Shown: piece after piece, positions 52,028 to 60,460 of the stretch
How the letters are laid out: every line of letters begins with the position of its first letter
How positions within the stretch are numbered: position 1 is the first letter of the stretch
From: CAMPKL01 sp963805925
Lineage (GTDB): Bacteria > Acidobacteriota > Terriglobia > Bryobacterales > UBA6623
Assembly: GCA_963805925.1 (NCBI GenBank)
Contig: CAWDWB010000009.1
Span: 62,001 to 126,000 of the forward strand
Direction: 5' to 3'
Length of the DNA stretch: 64,000 bases
The notes under the pieces: generated by a model
Told to the model about the DNA's origin: nothing
The model's database searches: none
Seen by the model: the letters and a program-made list of their open reading frames with translations, nothing else
Position numbers and translations under genes: made by a program

Positions 52028-53352
52028 TTGGCTGCCGCCTCAGGATGTGGCTGCGCAGCAACTTGCACCTGGGTGCCATCGGGGAGCGCGTATCCGCCGG
52101 CCGTCACGACCAGCTCATTCGGTTTCAGCCCTGCTGTAATCTGAATCAGCTCGCCAGAACGAACACCGACTGTCACTTTTCGTTCATGGGCGATCAACTG
52201 CGAATCAACGACCATGACTAAGCCCACATCCCCCGTGCTCGCATCAAGAGTGACCGACGTGACCGGCACCACGATCGCCCTGTCGACACTGCGCGCCATG
52301 ACCCGAACACGCGCGGACGCTCCCGAACGCAGTCGGCCTTCCGCATTCGGGAGCCGCACCCAAACTTCAACACTCCGGCTGGCCGGGTCTACAGAGTTGC
52401 TAATCAGAGACACGGCGCCCGTCAGTTCCTGATCTGGCTGATCGGAAGGAATAACAACAACGGAGTCTCCGATTCGCAACCTGGCAGCCACGGTGTCAGC
52501 GAACGCCGCCTTCACGATGATTTCCGACATATCGGCCAGCGTGACCAATCGCGCCCCAGCAACAACGTAGTCGCCCTCAAACTGAAACTGATCGGTAATG
52601 GCGCCCCGAAAAGGGGCGCGTACTTGGGCGTAGCTGAGTTGGATGTTGAGTTGCGCGACGCGCTGTTCCGCCTGCTTGATCTGTTGCTCCAACAAGGCCT
52701 GCTGATTGGGGTCCGCGGCGCTGATCCGTAACGCTGAATTCCGCTCCGCGAGTAATAGATCGTTCTCGGCGAGTGTCAGGGTGAGTTGTGCCGCTTCGAG
52801 ATCCTTCTTTGAAATACCTCCCTGGGAGAACAACTCCTGGCGGCGGTCTACGAGTGCTTGTGCATTCGCCACAGTGGCCCGCGCGTCTCGCAATAGTTTT
52901 TCCTGGGCCGCGGCGTTTTGCGGAATCGTCGCTGTGAGCAGCGTACGCAAGTTGGTGCGAGCTTGCGCCAGGGCCGCGGCAGCTTCGTCACGCTGAGCCA
53001 ATACGTCCGCGGACTGGAAGACCGCGATGATATCGCCTTGATTGACCTGCTCGTTCTTCAACAGGGGCATCTTCGTTATCTGCCCACCCAACTTCGCCCC
53101 TAGTGTTGCTTGTGTGCGGGGAAACATGACTCCTAGCGCTTCCACGTATGACGAAATCGGCTGAACAACCGCCTTGGCGACATCGACACGGACAACGGGA
53201 GCCGCAGGAGAAGCCGGAGCAACTGCGCCTGACCGGCCCATCAGGAAAAATGTGACGGTGCCAGCCGCAATCAATCCGACCGCGCCGAACGCGACCTTGC
53301 GCCTCAAGCTGCTTGCCGTTGCCTGAGGGGATGGTTTGGCGATCTCGGTCAT
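52024..53352 (-). CDS. RND periplasmic adaptor (MFP/HlyD family)
   Basis: 442 residues. Short cytoplasmic tail and membrane anchor (VAFGAVGLIAAGTVTFFL), then GAKLGGQITKMPLLKNEQVN (lipoyl half-motif), a coiled-coil hairpin with many Q, A and R (about 130-240), QVRAPFRGAITDQFQFEGDY (second lipoyl half) and a barrel and membrane-proximal domain with PDGTQVQVAAQP at the end. Links the pump at 48974 to the outer-membrane factor at 53349. Overlaps each neighbour by four bases (ATGA), so the three genes form one operon. Confidence 0.9.
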   Translation of the reverse strand: MTEIAKPSPQATASSLRRKVAFGAVGLIAAGTVTFFLMGRSGAVAPASPAAPVVRVDVAKAVVQPISSYVEALGVMFPRTQATLGAKLGGQITKMPLLKNEQVNQGDIIAVFQSADVLAQRDEAAAALAQARTNLRTLLTATIPQNAAAQEKLLRDARATVANAQALVDRRQELFSQGGISKKDLEAAQLTLTLAENDLLLAERNSALRISAADPNQQALLEQQIKQAEQRVAQLNIQLSYAQVRAPFRGAITDQFQFEGDYVVAGARLVTLADMSEIIVKAAFADTVAARLRIGDSVVVIPSDQPDQELTGAVSLISNSVDPASRSVEVWVRLPNAEGRLRSGASARVRVMARSVDRAIVVPVTSVTLDASTGDVGLVMVVDSQLIAHERKVTVGVRSGELIQITAGLKPNELVVTAGGYALPDGTQVQVAAQPHPEAAAK

Positions 53353-54713
53353 CTAATTAGCCCCGCGGCGAGTTCGAGCCGCGCGATTCCGACGCGATAC
53401 TCATAGATTCCTTGGTTCAATGTCTGCTGCTGAAGATTGAGGACGTTTTGAGCATCCGTCACCTCCAGAATGGGAGCCTCTCCAGCACGGTATCGAGCAA
53501 CGGACGTTGCCAAACTGCGTTGGGCATCGACGATGCCTCCGCCAGCCAAGCGCACCCGTTCTGCCGCGGCAGTGGCAAGCGCCCTCGCGGAAATTAGCTC
53601 CTGATTCACCGTGCGGCCAAAAACTTCACGTTGTATGCCGAGGACCTCGGCCTGAGATTGGGCCTGCCGCTCCTTGCTCTTGCTGATCCCCCAATCGAAG
53701 ACCGGGATGGAGAGGCCAATCGTCGCCGTTGCTCCGAGGTGGCGGTTCAGCAGCGAAGGCTGCAAGGAGCCCGTGTCCGCCCCCACGCCGATGTTGTAGA
53801 CGATCGACGGACGGCGTTCGGCGCGCGCTATGCGGGCGCCTTCCAGTGCCGCCGCCCTTTGCGCCTCAATCAACGGGATCTCAGGCCTGCTCCCGTTCAC
53901 TGTCCGCGAGGAGATGGCGTCGATCTCACCGGCTTGGGGAGCTAGGTTCCCCAATTGCTCCACACCGAAACCCACGCTCGTGTCGTATCCAATCAGGAAG
54001 CGGAGACTCTCTCTCGCCACATCCAGGCTTGCTTGCGCCTGTTGTTGTTCATCCATTCGGGTGGTTGTTTGGAGTCGGGCTCGGGTCAAGTCAATCGACG
54101 GCGCTTCTCCTCCTTTGGCCATCAACTCGGTTACCTGTTCAAATTCCTTCGCGGTCGCGACATTCCGTTCCGCGGTCTCCAGCTTTGCCGTCGCGAGGGC
54201 CACGCCATAGTAGGCTTCCTTCGTCGCAATAACCAGGTCTCGGCGCGCGACTTCGGTTCCGGCGCGGGCGGCCTTTAGCAGTTCCCGGTTTCTTCTCAGA
54301 GTGGCGGAGAGTCGCCCACTGAGATCCAATTCGCCCGTCAGAGCTACTTCACTGTGATACTCCCGAATCGCGTTTAAGCTAATGAAGCTCTGCCCGTGAG
54401 GAGCGCCGGCGTAAAGCGGCTGACCACGCTCAGGGCTGTTGTAGGCAAACGTTGTGGGAACGGCAACCCTGGGCAGGAAGGCAGCCCGTGCCTGCTTGAG
54501 ATCCTCTGTCGCCACATTCTGACCAATGATCGACCCCTGGTAGTTGGATGCAGCATGGAGCGCGAGGGCCACAGCCTCGTCAATGCTAAGCGTTGAAATT
54601 GGGACGGTTGACGGGGTCGTTGTCTGACCGCCGCACCGAAGGGACGCCAATAAGAGCACGGATACGATCACTACCAACAGAAGGGCGTCGGATTGTCTTC
54701 GTTCTCGTTTCAA
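53349..54713 (-). CDS. TolC-type outer-membrane efflux protein
   Basis: 454 residues with an N-terminal signal segment (LLLVVIVSVLLLASLRCGG), two OEP repeats rich in Ala, Gln and Arg that form coiled coils, and beta segments (KAAFLPRVAVP-type turn as in AAFLPRVAVPTTFA). ISRDW-type motifs are absent, but the repeated EAQRAAALEGARIARAERRP helix fits TolC. A cysteine near the signal end (RCGGQ) may serve as a lipid site, as in OprM-type proteins. First gene of the efflux operon and so determines its promoter. Confidence 0.88.
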   Translation of the reverse strand: MKRERRQSDALLLVVIVSVLLLASLRCGGQTTTPSTVPISTLSIDEAVALALHAASNYQGSIIGQNVATEDLKQARAAFLPRVAVPTTFAYNSPERGQPLYAGAPHGQSFISLNAIREYHSEVALTGELDLSGRLSATLRRNRELLKAARAGTEVARRDLVIATKEAYYGVALATAKLETAERNVATAKEFEQVTELMAKGGEAPSIDLTRARLQTTTRMDEQQQAQASLDVARESLRFLIGYDTSVGFGVEQLGNLAPQAGEIDAISSRTVNGSRPEIPLIEAQRAAALEGARIARAERRPSIVYNIGVGADTGSLQPSLLNRHLGATATIGLSIPVFDWGISKSKERQAQSQAEVLGIQREVFGRTVNQELISARALATAAAERVRLAGGGIVDAQRSLATSVARYRAGEAPILEVTDAQNVLNLQQQTLNQGIYEYRVGIARLELAAGLIR

Positions 54714-54900
54714 GAATTTCTCCCGATCACAACTACAACCAAATCAACAAGAATTTTGCCGGTCGTACCGAGTCGATGAGGCGGATGTAGTATCCGACCG
54801 GTCCGGCATGTTCATGCCAGACCAACTCGCCAAAGCGGACCGGGCTCTTGTCGGCTGCGCTACCCGATCCGCACGGAATTGACCCGACTGAAGGTCTGGC

Positions 54901-55359
54901 TTACTCTCCTGCGAGAATTTTCCCTTCAGCCGTCACGACGACCTCTTTCATGGGCGCATTCTTCAATCCGACTTCGTATTCAGTAGACGAGGGACGAGTG
55001 ATCTTCTCGGCCGAACTCAGAGCGGCCTTGGGATATTTCGCCTTTACGGCGTCCCGGACAGCGGCGGGCAGACTCGACACGGGAACTACTTCTTCCCTTG
55101 CCTCCTGCGCCCCGTTGGCCGCGAAAACGGCTTGCCATGTGGCCTTGCCCTCCGCCATCGTGACTTCATAGAGCGTTTTGCCGCCTTCGATCGTCTGCTC
55201 CCACTCCTTGACTTCAGCGTGCGGATACGCCTTGGCGGCAGCCGCACGCGCTGGCGCAGGCACCTGGTCGGCCTTGATCTTTGTTTCTCGAGCCGAGGCG
55301 CCCAAGCACAGGCACAGGGCCAAAGCCGTAGCGAAAAGAATTGCATGAGTTGTCTTCAT
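54901..55359 (-). CDS. PepSY-like small periplasmic protein
   Basis: 152 residues with a signal peptide (MKTTHAILFATALALCLCLG). Two repeats of a PepSY-like fold: PARAAAAKAYPHAEVKEWEQ with TLYEVTMAEGKATWQAVFAA, and PAAVRDAVKAKYPKAALSSA with EYEVGLKNAPMKEVVVTAEG. Such proteins often accompany two-component systems that sense metals or envelope stress. It is divergent from the OmpR-type regulator gene, with a possible operator between them. Likely regulated by that pair. Confidence 0.8.
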   Translation of the reverse strand: MKTTHAILFATALALCLCLGASARETKIKADQVPAPARAAAAKAYPHAEVKEWEQTIEGGKTLYEVTMAEGKATWQAVFAANGAQEAREEVVPVSSLPAAVRDAVKAKYPKAALSSAEKITRPSSTEYEVGLKNAPMKEVVVTAEGKILAGE

Positions 55360-55404
55360 AAGGGGGTTCTCCTAATTCGAGTTGACTACATGTCTATGAA
55401 AAAC

Positions 55405-55436
55405 TCCTGAAAGCCAAGAAGGGCAGGCATTCAGGA
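55405..55436. promoter_or_regulatory. Possible operator: inverted repeat between PepSY and regulator genes
   Basis: TCCTGAA at 55405-55411 and TTCAGGA at 55430-55436 form a perfect 7-bp dyad with 18 bases between. The site lies between the divergent genes at 54901 and 55477, within 100 bases of both starts. OmpR-type regulators often bind direct repeats of such half-sites, and a further TTTCAGAAA lies at 55440. Assignment is tentative. Confidence 0.3.
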
Positions 55437-55476
55437 AGATTTCAGAAATCCGGTCCACGATGGGACACTGAGAGGG

Positions 55477-56154
55477 ATGCGGATACTGGTCGTAGAAGAC
55501 GAGCCAGAGATGGCTAGAATCCTGCAGGTTGGTCTGCAGGAGGAGGGTCACACGGTGCTTGTCACGTCAAATGGGCTCGACGCCGTGTCGATCGCGCACC
55601 ATTATGAATTTGATGTCATTGTGCTGGACGTGATGCTTCCCGGCCTTGACGGTTTTACAGTCGCCAAGCGATTGAGGGAGTCGCGCCATTCAACACCGAT
55701 TCTGATGCTAACCGCCAAGGATACTGTTGCGGACATGGTCTTCGGCCTGGACAAGGGCGCGGATGACTACCTGACGAAGCCATTTTCGTTCGAGGTGCTC
55801 CTGGCCCGGCTTCGCGCGCTTTCACGCCGTGGCGGCGATGTTCAATCCCCGATTCTGGAAGTTGGCAGCCTGCGGTTAGATCCGGCCGCTCACGAGGTTC
55901 AGAGGAAAGGACAACGCATTGTGTTGACCCGCACCGAGTTCGCGTTTCTCGCGATGCTGATGCGGCGTCCGGGCCAAGTCATGACGCGCGAAGTGATTCT
56001 GGACAACGTTTGGGGCTTTGACAAGAGCGTCGAAAGCAACACCATTGACGCATTCATTCGCCTCCTGCGCAATAAAATCGAGGTGGACGGCGAACCGAAA
56101 TTGATTCACACGGTGCGCGGGGTCGGCTACGTCTTGCGTGAGGAGCCGGAATGA
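55477..56154 (+). CDS. OmpR/CusR-type response regulator
   Basis: 225 residues. Receiver: acidic E8/D9, phospho-acceptor D51 (VIVLDVMLPG), T79 (LMLTAKD), K101 (YLTKPFS). The C-terminal winged helix has RTEFAFLAMLMRRPGQVMTR and the closing IRLLRNKIEVDGEPKLIHTV with RGVGYVL. This matches the PhoB/OmpR group, close to copper-responsive CusR/CopR. Overlaps the kinase by four bases (ATGA). Likely controls the divergent PepSY gene and the tripartite pump operon. Its ligand is inferred only from family likeness. Confidence 0.92.
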   Translation: MRILVVEDEPEMARILQVGLQEEGHTVLVTSNGLDAVSIAHHYEFDVIVLDVMLPGLDGFTVAKRLRESRHSTPILMLTAKDTVADMVFGLDKGADDYLTKPFSFEVLLARLRALSRRGGDVQSPILEVGSLRLDPAAHEVQRKGQRIVLTRTEFAFLAMLMRRPGQVMTREVILDNVWGFDKSVESNTIDAFIRLLRNKIEVDGEPKLIHTVRGVGYVLREEPE

Positions 56155-57482
56155 ACTCATGGCCCGTCCGCGTTCGGTTGACCTTGTGGTATTCGCTTGT
56201 CCTGGCGCTGTGCCTCGGGGCTTTTGGCGCGACCGTTTGGCTTGGTCTACGGCAGAGCTTGATTGCAGCCCGGCAGGCAGAACTGCAGGACCGGGTCAGC
56301 AGCTTCCGCGATGTCCTGTTACACCTGGAAGTGCCGCCAACGGAAGAGACCGAAAGCCTCGCGGAAGAAGTGTCTGAGTTCAGCGCGGCACTGCCCGCGG
56401 GCTTCTCTATCCGCTTGCTTGATGCGTCCAACTCCGTGCTCTATCAATCCAAGTCGTTCGGGGCCATCCCAGGCCTTGAGGCGGAGGACTCCGTGAAAGT
56501 AGGGACTGAAGTTGTTACGTTCAAGATGTATCTTTCGTTGGAACCAGTAGACGAAATTCTACAAAGGCTCTTCCGCATTCTGTTGCTGTCCATTCCGCTT
56601 GTGCTCCTCGTGGCTTCGTGTGGCGGTTACTGGCTGAGCAAGCGTGCACTGGCCCCAGTCCGGGAAATGGCGATGGCGGCGCGCTCCGTCGATTCGGCTG
56701 ACTTGTCCACGCGTCTTCCCGTGCCCATCGCTAATGACGAATTGAGTCTTCTCGCGGGGATGTGGAACGAGATGCTGGATCGCCTCCAAAGTAGCGTTGA
56801 GCGAATTCATAGATTCACCTCTGACGCTTCCCACGACTTGCGAACGCCGCTTGCCGCTACCCAAGCGTTGGCGGAAATCGCGCTGCGAAGGAATCGGGAA
56901 CCGGAATCGTATCGGGACACACTCAGGCGGATTCTCCACCAAACCGACCGCGCCGCCACTCTGGTGGAGGGACTCTTGACGCTAGCGCGGGGGGACAGTG
57001 GGCATTTCGATGTGGCCCTTTCCCCCTTGGATCTCCGAGCGTTGGTTCAGGATGCCTGCGACAATCTACGCCCACTGGCCCAGGCTAAGAACCTGGAGTT
57101 CCGCCTGACTTTACCCCAGCATCCGGTTTGGGTCCGTGCTGATCAAGATTCCCTGATGAAAGTGATCGCAATTCTCGTCGACAACGGGGTTAGACACACG
57201 GCAATCGGCTCGATTTACGTTCAACTTGAACCGGCAGCAGAAAAAGTTGTCCTCACGGTGCAGGATACGGGAAGCGGCATCAGTCCCGACGACCTCCCCC
57301 ACATTTTCGACCGGTTCTATCGAGGCGACAAGTCGCGGACAAGTGCGAACGGCAGTTCAGGATTAGGGCTTTCAATAGCCAAGCGGCTGGTTGAGTTCCA
57401 GCAAGGGACGCTAAGCGTCGAATCCTCACCGGGCGGTGGAACTCTTTTCTTTGTTCACTTGCCGCGCACTGCGACTTCCTAA
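56151..57482 (+). CDS. OmpR-partner sensor histidine kinase (HAMP, HisKA)
   Basis: 443 residues. Two membrane helices (about 10-30 and 140-160) around a periplasmic loop of about 110 residues, HAMP linker (SKRALAPVREMAMAARSVD), HisKA with phospho-His in SDASHDLRTPLAATQALAE, and HATPase_c with VDNGVRHTA (N box), DTGSGISPDDL (G1) and GLGLSIAKRLVE (G2). All kinase motifs are present. Coupled to the upstream regulator by a four-base overlap. The small periplasmic domain resembles those of copper/silver sensors (CusS-like), but no Met/His-rich site stands out. Confidence 0.9.
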   Translation: MNSWPVRVRLTLWYSLVLALCLGAFGATVWLGLRQSLIAARQAELQDRVSSFRDVLLHLEVPPTEETESLAEEVSEFSAALPAGFSIRLLDASNSVLYQSKSFGAIPGLEAEDSVKVGTEVVTFKMYLSLEPVDEILQRLFRILLLSIPLVLLVASCGGYWLSKRALAPVREMAMAARSVDSADLSTRLPVPIANDELSLLAGMWNEMLDRLQSSVERIHRFTSDASHDLRTPLAATQALAEIALRRNREPESYRDTLRRILHQTDRAATLVEGLLTLARGDSGHFDVALSPLDLRALVQDACDNLRPLAQAKNLEFRLTLPQHPVWVRADQDSLMKVIAILVDNGVRHTAIGSIYVQLEPAAEKVVLTVQDTGSGISPDDLPHIFDRFYRGDKSRTSANGSSGLGLSIAKRLVEFQQGTLSVESSPGGGTLFFVHLPRTATS

Positions 57483-57744
57483 GCTCGTCTCAATTCATTT
57501 CGCTGCCACGACGAACTCAAAAACGTTGTGCCCAAACGGTTCACCTTTACTCACAGCACTCCCTCAAGTGTCGAAAACCGACGACACGGGCGGGCGTTCT
57601 CGTTCTTCTCTTTGCCTGGTCCAGCAGTAGGCTATCCCCTAACTAGACGCAAACGTTCAAGGGTGATGGCGTTGCGAGAGCCCCGTCCTTCCACGTCGAC
57701 CGGAATTCTCGATGCTATCTCGTAAGCTGTTGATCGGTATTAAA

Positions 57745-57769
57745 TTGGTGGAGGCGGCGGGAATCGAAC
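57745..57769 (+). repeat. Right att-like direct repeat within the ssrA 3' end
   Basis: Exact 25-bp copy of 36670-36694, same orientation. It covers the tmRNA 3' CCA and the 3' side of the acceptor stem and T arm, on the minus strand. Integration into this part of ssrA is the commonest choice of tyrosine-recombinase elements because the gene end is restored. Bases just outside differ from the left copy. Confidence 0.82.
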
Positions 57770-58100
57770 CCGCGTCCGAGAAAGGCCTTCGCAAAGAGAC
57801 TACATGCTTAGTCCGCTTGAAAATCTCAATCGCCTCTCCTCAAACGAACAAATGAGAAGCGATCCAGTCCGATTAATCTCGACCGCAAGCTACGAACAGA
57901 AGCCTACGACCTATCCCGCTAAATTGCCGCCCTACTAGCCCCTTACGGGATCGAGACCGAGGACGCACAGCTAATTAAGCTGCGTAAGCGAACTGCTGAT
58001 TGTTATTGGCAGTTATAGTGATCCGATCGTTTTACGGGAGCTCGGAACCCGGCATGCCTCTCAACGTAGACTGCTAACCCGTCGAAGCCAGTACGCCCCC
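57746..58100 (-). ncRNA. ssrA: Transfer-messenger RNA (tmRNA)
   Basis: Rescues stalled ribosomes by trans-translation. Read leftward from 58100 the RNA begins GGGGGCG and continues TACTGGCTTCGAC, a universal tmRNA 5' part. It ends with the T-arm GGTTCGATTCC and encoded CCA (57748-57746). The acceptor stem pairs 7 bp, with the G3-U70 pair required for alanine charging. The tag reading frame at 58010-57975 encodes ANNNQQFAYAA and then TAA. Length is 355 bases, normal. The 3' end is the island integration site. Confidence 0.95.
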
Positions 58101-58147
58101 TCCTTGTGACTACATTGTATCTGATGCGCCGGAACGCCCCAAGGTTG

Positions 58148-58714
58148 CTAAATTCCTGACCATCGTTTGGTCGCCTCGTCGCTTAGGCCCAGCAGGTCGA
58201 GAATCCGGCCGGCGCCTTGCTCCACAATGTCTTCCACCCGGTCGGGTCGGTTGTAGAAGTCGGGCATCGGCGGGGCTATGACGGCTCCGAGCTCGGCCAA
58301 GGCGACCATCGTACGCAGATGTCCCAGGTGCAGCGGGGACTCGCGCACCATCAGCACTAACCGACGCCGCTCTTTCAAAGTGACGTCGGCGGCGCGGACC
58401 AACAGATTGGCCGCCAGGCCATAAGCGATCGCGGACATCGTATTCACCGAGCACGGGGCGATGACCATGCCGTCGGTCAGAAAAGATCCGCTGGCGATCG
58501 AAGCGCCAATCTCTTCGATGGGGTGGTACTCAGAGGCCAGTTCCTTCAGGTCTTTGAGCAGCAGTCCCGTCTCGTGGTGCAGGGTCTTTTCGGCTGGACG
58601 GGAGATAACCAGGTGGGTTTCGACGCCCGCCGCGCGGAGCCGATGAAGAACACGGACGCCGTACGCAGCGCCGCTCGCGCCGCTCATGCCCACCACAATG
58701 CGTCTAGCCGCCAA
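58148..58714 (-). CDS. ubiX: Flavin prenyltransferase UbiX
   Basis: 188 residues. Makes prenylated FMN, the cofactor of UbiD-type decarboxylases, from dimethylallyl phosphate and FMN. MSGASGAAYGVRVLHRL binds FMN, GSFLTDGMVIAPCSVNTMSA is the family hallmark, RESPLHLGHLRTM lines the prenyl site, and PPMPDFYNRP near the end closes the subunit. It lies just beyond ssrA and appears to be core chromosome. No ubiD gene is in the window. Confidence 0.92.
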   Translation of the reverse strand: MAARRIVVGMSGASGAAYGVRVLHRLRAAGVETHLVISRPAEKTLHHETGLLLKDLKELASEYHPIEEIGASIASGSFLTDGMVIAPCSVNTMSAIAYGLAANLLVRAADVTLKERRRLVLMVRESPLHLGHLRTMVALAELGAVIAPPMPDFYNRPDRVEDIVEQGAGRILDLLGLSDEATKRWSGI

Positions 58715-58818
58715 AGCCCTATTCTAGCGGGGTGCGGGGGAAGGCTGGACAAGCGTCTCCGAGAGGTCCTTCCAGCGCGAGATAATGTATCGAGTGCGCG
58801 GTTCGCGCCCACCGGCCA

Positions 58819-59559
58819 TTGAAGATCTCTGCCACGATCATCACGCTCAACGAGGAGGAGAATTTGCCTCGGGCGCTCGCTTCGCTTTCGTTTTGCGACG
58901 AGGTGGTCGTCGTTGACAGCGGGTCGTCGGACCGCACCTGCGAGATCGCCCGGCAGTCCGGCGCGCGAGTGTTATCACGGGACTGGTCCGGCTACGCGGA
59001 TCAAAAGAACTTCGCGGCCGAGTCGGCCTCTCACGACTGGATTCTGGCGCTGGACGCCGACGAACAAGTGGCCCCAGATCTGCGGGCTTCCATCGAGGCC
59101 CTGCAAGCTGGCGGGCCGCGGCATGTCGGCTATCGTTTCGCACGGTTGGCCCGCTATCTCGGCCGCTGGATTCACCACTCCGGCTGGTACCCCGACTCGA
59201 AGGTTCGGCTCTATGACCGCCGCCGGGGACACTGGCATGGCGACTACGTTCACGAATCGGTGCACGTCGAAGGCAGCGTCGGAGAACTCGCCGGCGACTT
59301 GCTGCACTACACCTGCGACTCGCTGGACGATCACCGTCGGCGCGTGGACCGCTATACGGACCTGGCCGCGCGCGAACTCATTGAGAACCGTCGCCGCGTG
59401 GGGCTCGGGCAGTTGCTCGTTTCCCCGCCCTGGGCGTTCTTGCGTTCGTACGTCCTGCAGCAAGGGTTTCGCGACGGGCCCGAAGGTCTGATCATCGCTC
59501 GGATGGCGGCGGCCTATACCTATTCCAAATACGCGAAGGCCCGGGCGCTGCAGACATGA
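58819..59559 (+). CDS. Glycosyltransferase family 2 (WaaE/KdtX-like)
   Basis: 246 residues from a TTG start at 58819 (MKISATIITLNEEENLPRAL). DEVVVVDSGSSDRTCEIA and ILALDADEQVAPDL (DxD metal site) form the GT-A core; the later RLARYLGRWIHHSGWYPDSK and DLLHYTCDSLDDH follow WaaE-like lipopolysaccharide-core glucosyltransferases. Cytosolic side of the inner membrane. The stop overlaps the next gene by four bases. Donor and acceptor are not known. Confidence 0.87.
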   Translation: MKISATIITLNEEENLPRALASLSFCDEVVVVDSGSSDRTCEIARQSGARVLSRDWSGYADQKNFAAESASHDWILALDADEQVAPDLRASIEALQAGGPRHVGYRFARLARYLGRWIHHSGWYPDSKVRLYDRRRGHWHGDYVHESVHVEGSVGELAGDLLHYTCDSLDDHRRRVDRYTDLAARELIENRRRVGLGQLLVSPPWAFLRSYVLQQGFRDGPEGLIIARMAAAYTYSKYAKARALQT

Positions 59560-60452
59560 GAGTTCTCCATCTAGATTCCGGCCGTGCATTGCAAGGCGGA
59601 CAGCTCCAGGTGTTCCGGCTGATCGAAGGTCTGGAGCGCCTGAGGATGGACCAGATCGTGCTCGCCCGCGGCGAGTTGCAGCGCAAAGTCGGCGCCGGAC
59701 CCTTCAACTTCGCCACAATTTACGCGCAGGCCGGGAAGGCCGACATTATTCACGCGCACGATGCGCTGAGTCATACATGGGCCGTGCTGCTCGGGCGAGG
59801 CTGTCCGGTTGTGGTGTCCCGCCGGGTGGCTTTTCCCGTCAAGCGAGGCGTTCTCTCCCGGTTGAAATACGCCCGTGCGGATCGTTATCTAGCCGTCTCG
59901 GAAGTCGTGAAAGAGAAACTGCTGGAGGCCGGCGTGGCCGAGCAACGAATCACGGTGGTTCACGACGGCATCGACCCGCCGGCCGAAGAGCCGGTCTGGA
60001 GCCCTCCGGAGGCGACTCCGCGAGTGGCTATCTTGGATTCGGCGGATCCGCTTAAGCGGACGGCGGCTGCCGTGGAAGCCTGCCGCCTGGCTGGATTGGA
60101 GCCGGTCATCGACCGCAACCTCGAGCGAGCTCTCGACCAGGCCGACATCTTTCTCTATCTGCCGGAAATGGAGGGTTTAGGGTCAGCCATCCTCGCGGCC
60201 GCGATCAGAAAAGTGCCCGTCGTCGCCGCCTCTGTCGGAGGGATTCCCGAGGTCATCGTCGATGCCGAGACTGGACTCCTGACGGATGGTTCGGTTGAGC
60301 AGGCGGCGGCGGCGTTGAGGCGGCTGGCCAGCGATTCGAACTTGGCGCGAGGCATCGCAAATCGGGCATTCAACCTCGTAGTGTCGTGCTTCTCGAGTGA
60401 TATCATGGTGGACCGCACAGCGGAGGTCTATCGCTCTCTTCTGTCTTCCTGA
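59556..60452 (+). CDS. Glycosyltransferase family 4 (GT-B)
   Basis: 298 residues. The N-terminal Rossmann-like domain starts MRVLHLDSGRALQGGQLQVF and has IIHAHDALSHTWAVLLGRG; the C-terminal half has the retaining GT-B motif EMEGLGSAILAAAIRKVPVVA and GGIPEVIVDAETGLL. Slightly shorter than typical, perhaps trimmed in the middle linker. Coupled by ATGA to the GT2 gene, so both act in one envelope-glycan pathway, likely lipopolysaccharide core. Acceptor unknown. Confidence 0.86.
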   Translation: MRVLHLDSGRALQGGQLQVFRLIEGLERLRMDQIVLARGELQRKVGAGPFNFATIYAQAGKADIIHAHDALSHTWAVLLGRGCPVVVSRRVAFPVKRGVLSRLKYARADRYLAVSEVVKEKLLEAGVAEQRITVVHDGIDPPAEEPVWSPPEATPRVAILDSADPLKRTAAAVEACRLAGLEPVIDRNLERALDQADIFLYLPEMEGLGSAILAAAIRKVPVVAASVGGIPEVIVDAETGLLTDGSVEQAAAALRRLASDSNLARGIANRAFNLVVSCFSSDIMVDRTAEVYRSLLSS

Positions 60453-60460
60453 ACTCTGTC

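Larger units (their letters stand above)
36670..57769. mobile_element. Genomic island in the ssrA locus (phosphoketolase, N-ATPase, RND efflux)
   Basis: The 25-bp direct repeats at both ends, the right one being the tmRNA 3' end, outline an integrated element of 21.1 kb. Cargo: xfp, histidine phosphatase, N-ATPase, RND pump, two-component system, and several relics. No integrase, transposase, relaxase or conjugation gene is visible, so it is probably immobile now or was always non-autonomous. N-ATPase operons are known to be laterally transferred. Block A to the left has a similar accessory flavour but no visible border repeat. Confidence 0.75.
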
